Shown one piece after another: positions 25,768 through 34,976 of a stretch of DNA of 64,000 bases (position 1 is its first letter; each line of letters begins with the position of its first letter). Source of the DNA: JAGPUQ01 sp050250395 (GTDB lineage: Bacteria > Pseudomonadota > Gammaproteobacteria > Pseudomonadales > Porticoccaceae); assembly GCA_050250395.1 (NCBI GenBank), contig JBFWOQ010000005.1:1-64000 (forward strand), given 5' to 3'. The translations under genes were made by a program, and so were the position numbers. Below the pieces are notes generated by a model. It saw nothing but the letters and a program-made list of their open reading frames with translations, had not been told where the DNA came from and made no database searches.

Positions 25768-26018
25768 GGTTTTTCCTCTGCTTTGGGTTGGACCTCCACA
25801 TACCCCATCGTCCAACCCCGAAGGGCACCCAGGACGATGTGCCGGTATGTGTGTGGCGTTAGCGCACGGTGCGCGTCGATTGCCGCCTTAGCGGCGGTCG
25901 GCTTTATACCACAAACGGGGGCCAAAGTGGCGCAAAGGGTGACCAGGTACGTGCGCGCGAGCGACCATAACAGCGGACATCGGGTACACTGCCGATCTCC
26001 CCAGCCCACGCCCAAACC
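25768..26018. promoter_or_regulatory. Divergent rpsB / map promoter region
   Basis: These 251 bases separate rpsB (minus) from map (plus). On the minus strand TATAAAG (complement of 25902-25908) followed by a GC-rich stretch resembles a ribosomal-gene -10 with stringent-type discriminator; no convincing -35 is seen. The rpsB leader contains a GCCGCC-TTAG-CGGCGG hairpin (complement of about 25883-25898) and longer pairable segments (GGTTGGAC / GTCCAACC, about 25786-25819), plausible parts of an S2-responsive leader. Known S2 autoregulation is established for the family; its exact site here is inference. Confidence 0.45.
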
Positions 26019-26792
26019 ATGGCCGTCAGCATCAAAACCCCGACGGAAATCGAACTCATGCGCGTGGCCGGGCGCCTGGCGGCGGAAGTGCTGGAGATGA
26101 TCGCACCCCATGTGGAGGCCGGCATCACGACCGCCGAACTGGATCGCATCTGCCATGACTACATGGTCAACGTCCAGCACACCATTCCGGCGCCGCTGAA
26201 TTACCGCGGCTTCCCCAAATCCATCTGCACGTCCATCAATCAGGTGGTGTGTCACGGCATTCCGTCGGCCCAGCGCGCGCTCAAGAGCGGCGACATCATC
26301 AATATGGACATCACCGTCATCAAGGACGGTTTTCACGGCGACACCAGCATGATGTTCGGCGTCGGCAAGGTGCCCGAGCACGCCCAGCGCCTGATGCGCG
26401 TGGCGCGGGAGTGCCTGTACCGGGCCATCGCCCTGGTGCGCCCCGGTTGCCGGCTGGGCGACATCGGTCACGCCATCCAGCAGCATGCGGAGAGCCATTA
26501 TTATTCCGTCGTGCGCGAGTACTGCGGCCACGGCATCGGGCGGCAGTTCCACGAAGACCCCCAGGTTCTCCACTATGGACAGCCGGGTACCGGACTGGTG
26601 TTGGAGGAAGGCATGGTCTTTACCATCGAACCCATGATCAACGCCGGCAAGCACCACACCCGACTCAAGCCCGATGGCTGGACCGTGGAAACCCGCGATG
26701 GGCGTCTGTCGGCCCAGTGGGAACATACCATCGCCGTCACCGCCACCGGGGCGGAAGTCCTCACCGCGCGCGCCGACGAAACCTTCCACTGA
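26019..26792 (+). CDS. map: Methionine aminopeptidase, type I
   Basis: A 257-residue two-metal protease removing N-terminal Met from nascent proteins. The metal ligands of the pita-bread fold are in their usual contexts: Asp in INMDITV and HGDTS, His in CGHGIG, Glu in FTIEPM and the final Glu in WEHTIAV. Divergent from rpsB as in many proteobacteria, and followed by glnD after 16 bases. Confidence 0.96.
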   Translation: MAVSIKTPTEIELMRVAGRLAAEVLEMIAPHVEAGITTAELDRICHDYMVNVQHTIPAPLNYRGFPKSICTSINQVVCHGIPSAQRALKSGDIINMDITVIKDGFHGDTSMMFGVGKVPEHAQRLMRVARECLYRAIALVRPGCRLGDIGHAIQQHAESHYYSVVREYCGHGIGRQFHEDPQVLHYGQPGTGLVLEEGMVFTIEPMINAGKHHTRLKPDGWTVETRDGRLSAQWEHTIAVTATGAEVLTARADETFH

Positions 26793-26808
26793 CCCGGTTA
26801 CCGCCCCC

Positions 26809-29520
26809 ATGCCACTGCGCCAACCCGGCCTCGACTGCTCACCGGTGACCGCCGATCTGGCGGCGCGCCTGGATCGCGCCGCATCCCTTCCGACCTGCCG
26901 GAAGACGGTGCAGGAAGCCTGCGAGTCCCTCGATCTGCGCTACCGCGGCGGCGAACCCGTGCGCCTGCTGGTGGCGGAAAGAGCCGCCTTCATGGACCGG
27001 GTGGTCGCCGCGATCTGGGGACGCTTCAACTGGGACGATGACATCGCGCTGATCGCGGTCGGCGGCTATGGGCGCGGCGAACTCCACCCGCACTCGGATA
27101 TCGACCTGCTGATCCTGACCGGACGCCGCCGGCTCGACCGCTACCGCGACAACATCGCCGGATTTCTCGCCGCACTCTGGGACTTGCAGCTCAAGATAGG
27201 CCACAGCGCACGCACCCTGGGCGACTGCATCCGGGTCGCGCGCGCCGACATCACGGTGGCCACCAACCTGATGGAAACCCGCACGATTGCCGGCAACGGG
27301 GCGCTGGAGCGGGCCATGCTGGCGAAAACCGGCCCTGACAAAATCTGGCCTTCGCATCGCTTCTTTCGCGCCAAGCGCGACGAACAGCGCGAGCGCCACG
27401 AGCGCCACGGGAACACCGAGTACAACCTCGAGCCCAACATCAAGGAAGCCCCGGGCGGCCTGCGCGACATCCAGACCATCCACTGGATCGCCCGCCGGCA
27501 CTTCGGCATTGCCTCGCTGGAGACGCTCGCCAACGGCGATCTGCTGACCCGCGAGGAGTTCGCACAGCTGCGCGAAAGCGAGGAGTTTCTCTGGCGGGTG
27601 CGCTACGGGCTGCACCTGCTGGCGGGGCGCGCCGAAGAATGCCTGTATTTCGATCACCAGCGTCGCCTCGCGGAGCAGTTCGGTTACCGGGACACTCCCC
27701 AGAGCCTCGCGGTCGAGCAGTTCATGCAGCGCTACTACCGCACGGTCATGACGGTGCGACGTCTCAACGACATGCTGTTGCAATACCTGGACGAGGAAAT
27801 CCTCCACAGCGGCCGCGGGGCGCGCATAACCCGGCTGAACGACCGCTTCCAGATTCGCAACGACCACCTCGAAACCACCGCTCCCGACGTGTTCGAACGC
27901 GAACCCTCGGCACTGCTCGAAGTCTTCGTGCTGCTCGGCGAAGACCCCGAGATCCTGGATTTGCGCTCGACCACGATCCGTCAGATTCTCGGCAATCAAT
28001 GGCGCATCGATGCCGCCTTCCGCAACGATCCCCGCAACCACGCGCTGTTCGTGCGCCTGCTGGAATGCAAGGGCAACCTGTCGAACCAGCTACAGCGCAT
28101 GACCCGCTACGGAATCCTGGGCGCCTACCTGCCCGAATTCGGGCGTATCGTCGGCCAGATGCAGCACGACCTGTTTCACGTCTATCCGGTGGACGCCCAC
28201 ACCATCCAGGTGGTCCGCAACATGCGCCGCCTGGCCAACCAGAGCGAGGCGGAGCGCTTTCCGGTCGCCTCCCATGTGTGCAAGAACCTGCCCAAGCCGG
28301 AACTGCTCTATATCGCCGGGCTGTACCACGATATCGCCAAGGGCCGCGGTGGCGACCATTCCCAACTGGGCGCCACCGACGCGGCCCTGTTCGCGCGCCG
28401 ACACGACTTCAACGAGCAGGAAGTGCGGCTGGTCACCTGGCTGGTGGAACACCATCTGCTGATGTCCGCCACCTCGCAGCGCGAGGATATCGATGACCCG
28501 GATGTGATCCACCGCTTCGCGCGCCTGATGGGCGACCAGATCCACCTCGACTATCTCTTCACGCTCACGGTGGCGGACATGAACGCCACCAACCCGACCC
28601 TGTGGAATCAGTGGAAAGGCGCGCTGATGCGGCAGCTCTATCTCGCCACCCGCGATGCCCTGGCGCGCGGGCTGGAAAACCCGGTCAATCGTCTCGAGTG
28701 GATCGAAAGCTCGCGCACCGAAGCACTGGAGTTGCTCGCCGCCGAGGGCATTCCCGAAGCCCGCTGCCGCGCAATCTGGGGCGAAATCGGCGACGACTTC
28801 TTTCTCAAGGAAAAAGCCTCGGCCATCAGCCGGTGCACCCGGCAGGTGTGGGAGCAGGACGGCAAGAACCCGATCATCTATCTCGAAAACGCCGGTGTCG
28901 AAGACGCCACGGCGACGCGCGTGTTCGTTTATACGAGCGGTATCGACAATGTGTTCTCCAAAATTGCGGCCGCCCTCGATCTCCTCAACCTCAATGTGGT
29001 CGACGCGCGACTCTATGCGCCTGGGGAAGGGCGAACGCTGAACCTGTTCTACGCCCTCGATGACAGCGGCCAGGCCTTTGCCGACAATACCCAACGGGTC
29101 CGGCAGGTGACGCGCGCGCTGCGGGACATCCTCACCGAACCCATGGATACACTGCCCAAGCCCAATCGCCGGGTGTCGCGCCAGCTCAAGCAATTGACCA
29201 CGGGAACCGCCGCGTTCATCAACAACGACGAGCACGGCCAGACTCGCATCATGGTACTGACCCCGGATCGCCCCGGCTTGCTGGCGCACCTGGGCCGGAT
29301 TTTTCTCCAGTACCGCCTCAGCGTGCACAGCGCCAAGATCGCCACCCTGGGCGAACGGGTCGAAGACAGTTTTTACGTCACCCGGGCGGATGGCCTCCCG
29401 CTGTGCGATCGGGATCTCTGCGAACAACTGCGTGCACGGATCTGCGCCGAGCTGGATCAGCGCAATCGCGAGGAGATCGCCGCCACCGACGCGCTGCGCG
29501 AAATGCCGCTGCGCGCCTGA
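26809..29520 (+). CDS. glnD: PII uridylyltransferase / uridylyl-removing enzyme
   Basis: A 903-residue nitrogen sensor that uridylylates PII proteins when glutamine is low and removes UMP when it is high. N-terminal nucleotidyltransferase domain with GGYGRGELHPHSDID (about 90-105), a central HD domain (YHDIAKGRGGDHS near 505-518), then two ACT domains (about 705-785 and 815-890) that bind glutamine. ATG at 26809 gives the family length; the frame is open 45 codons further upstream inside map. The map-glnD-dapC order is common in gammaproteobacteria. Confidence 0.95.
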   Translation: MPLRQPGLDCSPVTADLAARLDRAASLPTCRKTVQEACESLDLRYRGGEPVRLLVAERAAFMDRVVAAIWGRFNWDDDIALIAVGGYGRGELHPHSDIDLLILTGRRRLDRYRDNIAGFLAALWDLQLKIGHSARTLGDCIRVARADITVATNLMETRTIAGNGALERAMLAKTGPDKIWPSHRFFRAKRDEQRERHERHGNTEYNLEPNIKEAPGGLRDIQTIHWIARRHFGIASLETLANGDLLTREEFAQLRESEEFLWRVRYGLHLLAGRAEECLYFDHQRRLAEQFGYRDTPQSLAVEQFMQRYYRTVMTVRRLNDMLLQYLDEEILHSGRGARITRLNDRFQIRNDHLETTAPDVFEREPSALLEVFVLLGEDPEILDLRSTTIRQILGNQWRIDAAFRNDPRNHALFVRLLECKGNLSNQLQRMTRYGILGAYLPEFGRIVGQMQHDLFHVYPVDAHTIQVVRNMRRLANQSEAERFPVASHVCKNLPKPELLYIAGLYHDIAKGRGGDHSQLGATDAALFARRHDFNEQEVRLVTWLVEHHLLMSATSQREDIDDPDVIHRFARLMGDQIHLDYLFTLTVADMNATNPTLWNQWKGALMRQLYLATRDALARGLENPVNRLEWIESSRTEALELLAAEGIPEARCRAIWGEIGDDFFLKEKASAISRCTRQVWEQDGKNPIIYLENAGVEDATATRVFVYTSGIDNVFSKIAAALDLLNLNVVDARLYAPGEGRTLNLFYALDDSGQAFADNTQRVRQVTRALRDILTEPMDTLPKPNRRVSRQLKQLTTGTAAFINNDEHGQTRIMVLTPDRPGLLAHLGRIFLQYRLSVHSAKIATLGERVEDSFYVTRADGLPLCDRDLCEQLRARICAELDQRNREEIAATDALREMPLRA

Positions 29521-29551
29521 CTTCCGGTTTCGTCCATTGCCAGGTTCGACG

Positions 29552-30748
29552 ATGAATCCCCATCTGCGCCAGCTCCAGCCCTATCCGTTCGAAAAACTGC
29601 GGCGCCTGCTCGCCAAAGTCACACCCCCGCGGGAACTCGCCGCCATCGATCTGTCGGTGGGCGAACCCAAACACCCGGCGCCCGCCTTCGTCCGCCAGGT
29701 GCTGGCCGACAACCTGGAACGACTGGCGGCCTACCCCGCCACCAAGGGCTGCGCCGAACTGCGCATCGGCATCGGCACCTGGCTCCAGCGCCGTTTCGCG
29801 CTCAATGGCGCGCCCGATCCGGAGCGCGAAGTGCTGCCGGTCAACGGCACCCGGGAAGCATTGTTCGCCTTTGCGCAGTGCGTGGTCGACCCGACCGCCA
29901 ATGCGCTGGTGGCGATGCCCAATCCGTTCTATCAGATCTACGAAGGCGCGGCGCTGCTCGCCGGAGCGGCCACCCATTTGCTGCCCTGCACCGCCGCGAC
30001 CGGCTTTGCGCCGGATTACGACGCGGTCCCGGCATCCATCTGGCAGCGCTGCCAATTGCTCTATATCTGCTCGCCCGGCAATCCGACCGGCGCGGTCACC
30101 GACATCGCAACCCTGAAGAAGCTCATCGCGCTCGCCGACAAACACGACTTCATCATCGCCAGCGACGAGTGCTACTCCGAAATCCATGGCGATGAACATC
30201 GGCCGCCCCCGGGTCTGTTGCAGGCCTGCGCGGAACTCGGTCGCGACGACTTCCGCCGCTGCCTGGTATTCCACAGCCTGTCCAAACGCTCCAACCTGCC
30301 CGGGCTGCGCTCGGGCTTTGTGGCGGGCGATGCGGGCATCCTCGAACAGTTCCTGCGCTACCGCACCTACCACGGCTGCGCCATGTCGCTGCCCTCCCAA
30401 CTGGCGAGCGCCGCCGCCTGGGCCGACGAAGCCCATGTGCGGGAAAACCGCCGCCTGTATCGCGAGAAATTCGACGCCGTGCTGGAGATCCTTGCCGGCC
30501 ATCTCGACGTCGATCGGCCCGACGCCGGTTTCTATCTCTGGCCGCGCACGCCGATCGACGACGAGACCTTCGCCCGCCGCCTGCTGGCCGAGCAACACGT
30601 CACCGTGGTACCGGGCCGCTATCTGGCGCGCACCGGCGCGGATGGCGTGAATCCCGGCGAGCACCGCGTGCGCATCGCGCTGGTAGCGCCGCTGGCGCAG
30701 TGTCGCGAAGCGGCCGTCCGTATCCGGCGCTTGCTGGCCGACGGCTGA
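29552..30748 (+). CDS. dapC: Succinyldiaminopimelate transaminase
   Basis: A 398-residue PLP-dependent class I/II aminotransferase of the succinylase lysine pathway, converting N-succinyl-2-amino-6-oxopimelate to N-succinyl-LL-DAP. SPGNPTG, ASDECYSE and the PLP-lysine segment SLSKRSNLPGLRSG are present. The neighbouring dapD and dapE, encoding the steps before and after, support the assignment over other aminotransferases. Its TGA overlaps the nth ATG by one base. Confidence 0.94.
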   Translation: MNPHLRQLQPYPFEKLRRLLAKVTPPRELAAIDLSVGEPKHPAPAFVRQVLADNLERLAAYPATKGCAELRIGIGTWLQRRFALNGAPDPEREVLPVNGTREALFAFAQCVVDPTANALVAMPNPFYQIYEGAALLAGAATHLLPCTAATGFAPDYDAVPASIWQRCQLLYICSPGNPTGAVTDIATLKKLIALADKHDFIIASDECYSEIHGDEHRPPPGLLQACAELGRDDFRRCLVFHSLSKRSNLPGLRSGFVAGDAGILEQFLRYRTYHGCAMSLPSQLASAAAWADEAHVRENRRLYREKFDAVLEILAGHLDVDRPDAGFYLWPRTPIDDETFARRLLAEQHVTVVPGRYLARTGADGVNPGEHRVRIALVAPLAQCREAAVRIRRLLADG

Positions 30749-31401
30749 TGCGCAAGATCGAACGGGCGCGCCATATCGCCGCCCGCCTGCGGGAGCTGTA
30801 CCCGAACCCGCCGATTCCGCTCGATCATCGCGATCCCTTCACCCTGCTGATCGCGGTGCTGCTGTCGGCCCAGTGCACCGATGCCCGGGTGAACAAGGTG
30901 ACGCCGGCGCTGTTCGCGCGGGCGGACACGCCCACGCAAATGGCGGCACTCACCGTGGAAGAAGTTCAGGAACTGATCCGGACCTGCGGCCTCGCGCCAC
31001 AAAAGGCCAAGGCCATCGTGCAACTGGCGCACATTCTGGTCACGGAACACGGCGGCGCGGTGCCCGAGTGCTGCGCCGCTCTCGAACGCCTTCCCGGCGT
31101 CGGCCACAAAACCGCGAGCGTGGTGATGTCCCAGGCCTTCGGGCATCCCGCATTTCCGGTCGATACGCACATCCATCGCCTGGCGCAGCGCTGGGGCCTG
31201 AGTGACGGCAGCAGCGTCGCGCGCACCGAGCGCGATCTGAAGCAGTTGTTTCCCCCGGAATCCTGGCGCGATCTCCACCTGCAAATCATTTATTACGGCC
31301 GCGAGCACTGTAGCGCACGGGGTTGCGACGGTACCCGCTGCGACATCTGCCGCACTTGTTTTCCGCGGCGGAAACTTCCGGTTACGACCCGCAAGGCCTG
31401 A
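30748..31401 (+). CDS. nth: Endonuclease III-like DNA glycosylase/AP lyase
   Basis: A 217-residue HhH-GPD base-excision enzyme for oxidised pyrimidines. The helix-hairpin-helix LPGVGHKTA contains catalytic Lys121, and catalytic Asp139 is in VDTHIHRL. The C-terminal cluster has five cysteines at 188, 193, 198, 201 and 204; the usual C-x6-C-x2-C-x5-C pattern would need Cys195, which is Gly here, so the iron-sulfur site is atypical. Translation is coupled to dapC by the TGATG overlap. Confidence 0.92.
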   Translation: MRKIERARHIAARLRELYPNPPIPLDHRDPFTLLIAVLLSAQCTDARVNKVTPALFARADTPTQMAALTVEEVQELIRTCGLAPQKAKAIVQLAHILVTEHGGAVPECCAALERLPGVGHKTASVVMSQAFGHPAFPVDTHIHRLAQRWGLSDGSSVARTERDLKQLFPPESWRDLHLQIIYYGREHCSARGCDGTRCDICRTCFPRRKLPVTTRKA

Positions 31402-31457
31402 GCCGCCGCCCCTGTGGCAAGCAATCGAATTTGCTATTCTGGCCGCCGCTTGTGGCG

Positions 31458-31823
31458 GTGAGTGCGCGCGTGACTCCTGTTGTTTACGGTATCCGCAACT
31501 GCGATACGGTCGCCAGGGCGCGGCGCTGGCTCGACGACCAGGGTATCGCCTATCGCTTCCGCGACTTCCGCGGCGACAGGCTGGAGCCCGCGCGGGTGGA
31601 ACGCTGGCTGGTCGAACTGGGCTGGGAGGAACTGATCAACCGGCGCGGGACAACCTGGCGGCAACTGGATGCGAAAACCCGGGACGGCATCTCGACGACC
31701 ACCGCTGCGGAACTGCTGCTGCAGCATCCGACGCTGATCAAACGTCCGGTGCTGGAACAGGGTGAGCGCATCCACCTCGGCTTCAGTCCCGACGCCTACG
31801 CACACATTTTCCGCTCCGCCTGA
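31458..31823 (+). CDS. ArsC/Spx-family protein (YffB-like)
   Basis: A roughly 121-residue thioredoxin-fold protein of the ArsC/Spx family. It has the start VVYGIRNCDTV with a single active-site-like Cys, and the later INRRGTTWRQL and LIKRPVLEQG segments typical of YffB. Arsenate reduction is not implied: YffB-type members have no settled role, and the gene repeatedly lies beside dapD/dapE, as here. Starts at GTG 31458 or GTG 31470 cannot be separated; neither has a clear ribosome-binding site. Confidence 0.85.
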   Translation: MSARVTPVVYGIRNCDTVARARRWLDDQGIAYRFRDFRGDRLEPARVERWLVELGWEELINRRGTTWRQLDAKTRDGISTTTAAELLLQHPTLIKRPVLEQGERIHLGFSPDAYAHIFRSA

Positions 31824-31848
31824 GCGGAGCGATCACAGGAGAATCTCA

Positions 31849-32883
31849 ATGGCGGAATTCTACGGCCTGGGCCTCGGCATCGGCACCCAAAACGCCGGTG
31901 GCGACTGGCTCGAAGTCTTCTACCCGCATCCGATGCTCAATCCCCCGGTGGCGCTCAGCTCGGCCGTTGCGCGCGCAATCGACCATGAAGGTGGCAACGC
32001 CGCGATTCAGGCGGACATTCCCATGCTGACGCGATTGAGCAATGTGTTCGATGCCGCCGGCGAGCCTGCGCTGGCCGAGCAGGCCGCGCAACTGAAAGCC
32101 GCATCCCGAACCCCGGTGATCACCTTGCTGGCGACCAATGCCGCGCCGGCCTCGGTGCCGGAAGCCTACTTGAAGCTGCATTTTCTGTCGCACCGCCTGG
32201 TGCGCCCCCACGCCACCGACCTGTCCGGCATCTTCGGGCGCCTGCCCAACGTGGCCTGGACCAGTGAGGGCGCGATCGATCTGACCGAACTCGCGCAACA
32301 GCAATGGCGAGCGCGCTTGCAGGATCGGACGCTGACCGTCCACAGCGTCGACAAGTTTCCCCGCTTGGTGGATTACGTGGTGCCGAGCGGTGTGCGCATC
32401 GCCGACACGGCGCGGGTGCGCCTGGGTGCCTATCTCGGTGAAGGCACCACGGTGATGCACGAGGGCTTCATCAATTTCAATGCCGGTACCGAAGGACCGA
32501 ACATGGTCGAGGGGCGAATCTCCGCCGGCGTATTCGTCGGCGCCGGCTCGGATCTCGGCGGCAGCAGCTCGACGATGGGCACCTTGTCCGGCGGCGGCAA
32601 CCTGGTGATCTCCGTGGGCCGCGAATGCCTGATCGGCGCCAACGCCGGCATCGGCATCCCGCTGGGCGACCGCTGCACCGTGGAGGCGGGGCTCTATGTC
32701 ACTGCGGGCACCAAGGTGTCGCTGCTGGACGACCGCCGGCAACCGGCCGGCACCGCCAAGGCCCGCGATCTCGCCGGCCGCTCGGATCTGCTGTTTCGCC
32801 GCAACTCGGTGACCGGGGCTGTCGAGTGCCTGACCAACCAGACCGCGGTGGCGCTGAACGCGGCGCTGCACAGCCACAACTGA
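31849..32883 (+). CDS. dapD: Tetrahydrodipicolinate N-succinyltransferase (long form)
   Basis: A 344-residue enzyme that succinylates tetrahydrodipicolinate to open the lysine/DAP branch. This is the Pseudomonas-type long form: an N-terminal alpha/beta region of about 180 residues precedes the left-handed beta-helix (about 190-290), which contains MHEGFINFNAGT and the Gly/Ser-rich GGSSSTMGTLSGGG loop. AGGAGA ribosome-binding site before the ATG. A GCTCCGC-GCGGAGC hairpin sits at the end of the preceding gene but lacks a T-tract. Confidence 0.94.
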   Translation: MAEFYGLGLGIGTQNAGGDWLEVFYPHPMLNPPVALSSAVARAIDHEGGNAAIQADIPMLTRLSNVFDAAGEPALAEQAAQLKAASRTPVITLLATNAAPASVPEAYLKLHFLSHRLVRPHATDLSGIFGRLPNVAWTSEGAIDLTELAQQQWRARLQDRTLTVHSVDKFPRLVDYVVPSGVRIADTARVRLGAYLGEGTTVMHEGFINFNAGTEGPNMVEGRISAGVFVGAGSDLGGSSSTMGTLSGGGNLVISVGRECLIGANAGIGIPLGDRCTVEAGLYVTAGTKVSLLDDRRQPAGTAKARDLAGRSDLLFRRNSVTGAVECLTNQTAVALNAALHSHN

Positions 32884-32909
32884 CCGCCTATCGAGACAGC
32901 CCACTACCC

Positions 32910-34052
32910 ATGAGCCCGCTGTCGCCCACCCTGGCGCTCGCCTGCGACCTGATCCGCTGTCCCTCGGTCACCCCCGCCGACGCCGGCTGCCTCGATCTGT
33001 TGGGCGCGCGTCTGGCCGCGGTCGGGTTTGCGCTCACGCCCCTGCCCTTTGGCGAGGTCAGCAATCTCTGGGCGGTGCGCGGCAACGAGGGTCCGCTGTT
33101 CTGCTTTGCCGGCCACACCGATGTGGTACCCCCAGGCCCGGAACGCGCCTGGCGCCATCCACCCTTCGTGCCGCACATTGAGAATGGCGTGCTCTTCGGT
33201 CGCGGCGCTGCGGACATGAAAGGCGCGCTCGCCGCCATGGTCACCGCGGTCGAGGCCTTTGTCGCCACTCATCCGCGCCATCCCGGCCGCATCGGCTTTC
33301 TGCTCACCAGCGATGAAGAAGGCCCGGCGCACGACGGTACCGTCCGGGTGGTGAACTGGCTGCGCGAGCAGGGCACGCTCCCTGACTGGTGTCTGGTGGG
33401 CGAGCCTTCCAGCAGCACCACCCTGGGTGACGTCATTCGCAACGGCCGCCGCGGTTCCCTCAACGGCACCCTGCGGGTGCATGGAGTCCAGGGCCACGTC
33501 GCCTACCCCGAGCGCGCCGACAATCCCATCCATCGCGCCGCGCCGGCACTCGCGGCCCTGGCAGCGGAAATCTGGGACCGGGGCAACGCCTACTTCCCGC
33601 CCACCAGCTTCCAGATTTCAAACATAGCGGCCGGCGAAGGCATCACCAACGTGATCCCGGGCGAACTGCGGGCGCTGTTCAATTTCCGGTTTTCGACCGC
33701 CGTCACGGCGGCGGAACTACAGACGCGCACCACGGCGATTCTGGACCGCCACGGACTCGAATACGATCTGGACTGGCAGCTCAGCGGCGAACCCTTTTTG
33801 ACGCCCACTGGCGATCTGGTGAACGCGGTGGCCGGCGCGGTCCACGCCCGGACCGGAACGCGCGCCGTGTTGTCGACTGGCGGCGGGACGTCCGACGGCC
33901 GCTTCATCGCGTCCCTCGGCACCCAGGTGGTGGAGCTCGGCGTGATAAACGCCAGCATTCACAAGGTCGACGAGCGGGTGGTGATCGCCGATCTGGAATC
34001 GTTGTCGGGAATCTACCTGGGCTTACTCGAACGCCTGCTGCTTGCGCGGTGA
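32910..34052 (+). CDS. dapE: Succinyl-diaminopimelate desuccinylase
   Basis: A 380-residue di-zinc M20 hydrolase releasing LL-DAP from its N-succinyl form. Metal and catalytic residues are in their normal motifs: GHTDVVPPG, GRGAADMKG, the Glu-Glu of TSDEEGPA, and the C-terminal HKVDE. It closes the plus-strand dap run and faces the GT25 gene tail-to-tail. Confidence 0.96.
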   Translation: MSPLSPTLALACDLIRCPSVTPADAGCLDLLGARLAAVGFALTPLPFGEVSNLWAVRGNEGPLFCFAGHTDVVPPGPERAWRHPPFVPHIENGVLFGRGAADMKGALAAMVTAVEAFVATHPRHPGRIGFLLTSDEEGPAHDGTVRVVNWLREQGTLPDWCLVGEPSSSTTLGDVIRNGRRGSLNGTLRVHGVQGHVAYPERADNPIHRAAPALAALAAEIWDRGNAYFPPTSFQISNIAAGEGITNVIPGELRALFNFRFSTAVTAAELQTRTTAILDRHGLEYDLDWQLSGEPFLTPTGDLVNAVAGAVHARTGTRAVLSTGGGTSDGRFIASLGTQVVELGVINASIHKVDERVVIADLESLSGIYLGLLERLLLAR

Positions 34053-34059
34053 ATTGGCC

Positions 34060-34088
34060 GCGCGCCGCCGTCAGGGCTGGCGGCGCGC
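34060..34088. terminator. Hairpin between convergent genes
   Basis: A perfect ten-pair stem GCGCGCCGCC / GGCGGCGCGC with a nine-base loop lies where dapE and the GT25 gene converge; it overlaps the last codons of the latter. It lacks a T-tract on either strand, so a factor-independent bidirectional terminator is possible but not proven. Confidence 0.45.
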
Positions 34089-34925
34089 CAGCGTCCGGAA
34101 AAAACTGGGTAACGCCCGCACCACGGCCGCGACCTCCGCCGCCCGCATCCCGAAGGCGTAAAAGCGCTCCGCCGGCACCCAGCGCATCAGCCGGTGATGC
34201 AACTTGCGACCGCCCTTGTTACGCAGATGGGCAAAGTGATCGCTCGGGCTTGCGCCCTGCACCACCAACATCGGAAACACCGCGAAACAATCCGGCAACA
34301 CCGAATACGCGGAGTCGATGCCCTTGCCGGCACCCCGCCGCAATGCAGTGCCATCGACGCCGAAAGGCCGCTCGGCGAGCCACCGCAGCACACGTTCGCT
34401 GGCAATGTAGGCATGCGCACAGGCGGATTCCACTTGCAGCAAATCGCGCGCAACGAATCTCGCCCGGAACGGCCAGTGGCCGAGAAAGAAGATGTTCCAG
34501 TCTGCCGGCAAGGCGGCCAATTGCGCGGTGAGCCGGGCACGGCAAGCAGCGGTCGGCAGCCGACTGAAGCGAATGTCGTCCTCAAGAATCAGTACGCGTT
34601 GCAAGCCACGCTCCAGCGCGTGACGAGCCACGGCGCGATGGCTTTCCCAGATCCCCTGCACGGGCCGTTCCGGATGTGGGAGCGGCCGGTAAAAAGTGGT
34701 CAACGGCGCCAGTCCGACCCGGTTGATTTCGACATTCGCCGCCACCATGCGGTCGGGTCGGGTCTGCAGCGAGATGCAGTAGACCGCATCCACAACGCCG
34801 GACCAATCTGCATCAACCGCGGAACTTCCCGTCAGCCGGGGCGCGGATTCGAAGACAGCTGAGGGCGGATCAATTGCCATGGTGCCACTTGTTGGACGCC
34901 CATCCGCCGGGGATGGGGTGGCCAT
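34071..34925 (-). CDS. Glycosyltransferase family 25 (LPS-type)
   Basis: A 284-residue cytoplasmic or membrane-peripheral GT25-type transferase, the family that includes LPS beta-1,4-galactosyltransferases. Diagnostic parts are the start of the Rossmann-like domain YCISLQTRPDRM (about 49-60), the LILEDDI acidic motif (about 110-116) and AHAYIAS. The first ~45 residues look disordered, and a second ATG at 34880 is possible. Which sugar is added, and to what, cannot be told. It is not in an LPS gene cluster here; dapE is convergent and rsmJ lies upstream. Confidence 0.8.
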   Translation of the reverse strand: MATPSPADGRPTSGTMAIDPPSAVFESAPRLTGSSAVDADWSGVVDAVYCISLQTRPDRMVAANVEINRVGLAPLTTFYRPLPHPERPVQGIWESHRAVARHALERGLQRVLILEDDIRFSRLPTAACRARLTAQLAALPADWNIFFLGHWPFRARFVARDLLQVESACAHAYIASERVLRWLAERPFGVDGTALRRGAGKGIDSAYSVLPDCFAVFPMLVVQGASPSDHFAHLRNKGGRKLHHRLMRWVPAERFYAFGMRAAEVAAVVRALPSFFRTLARRQP

Positions 34926-34976
34926 CTTAGCACCGCTTCGACCGGGACTACTGCGGCGGAGTCCATCAGCGCCCAG

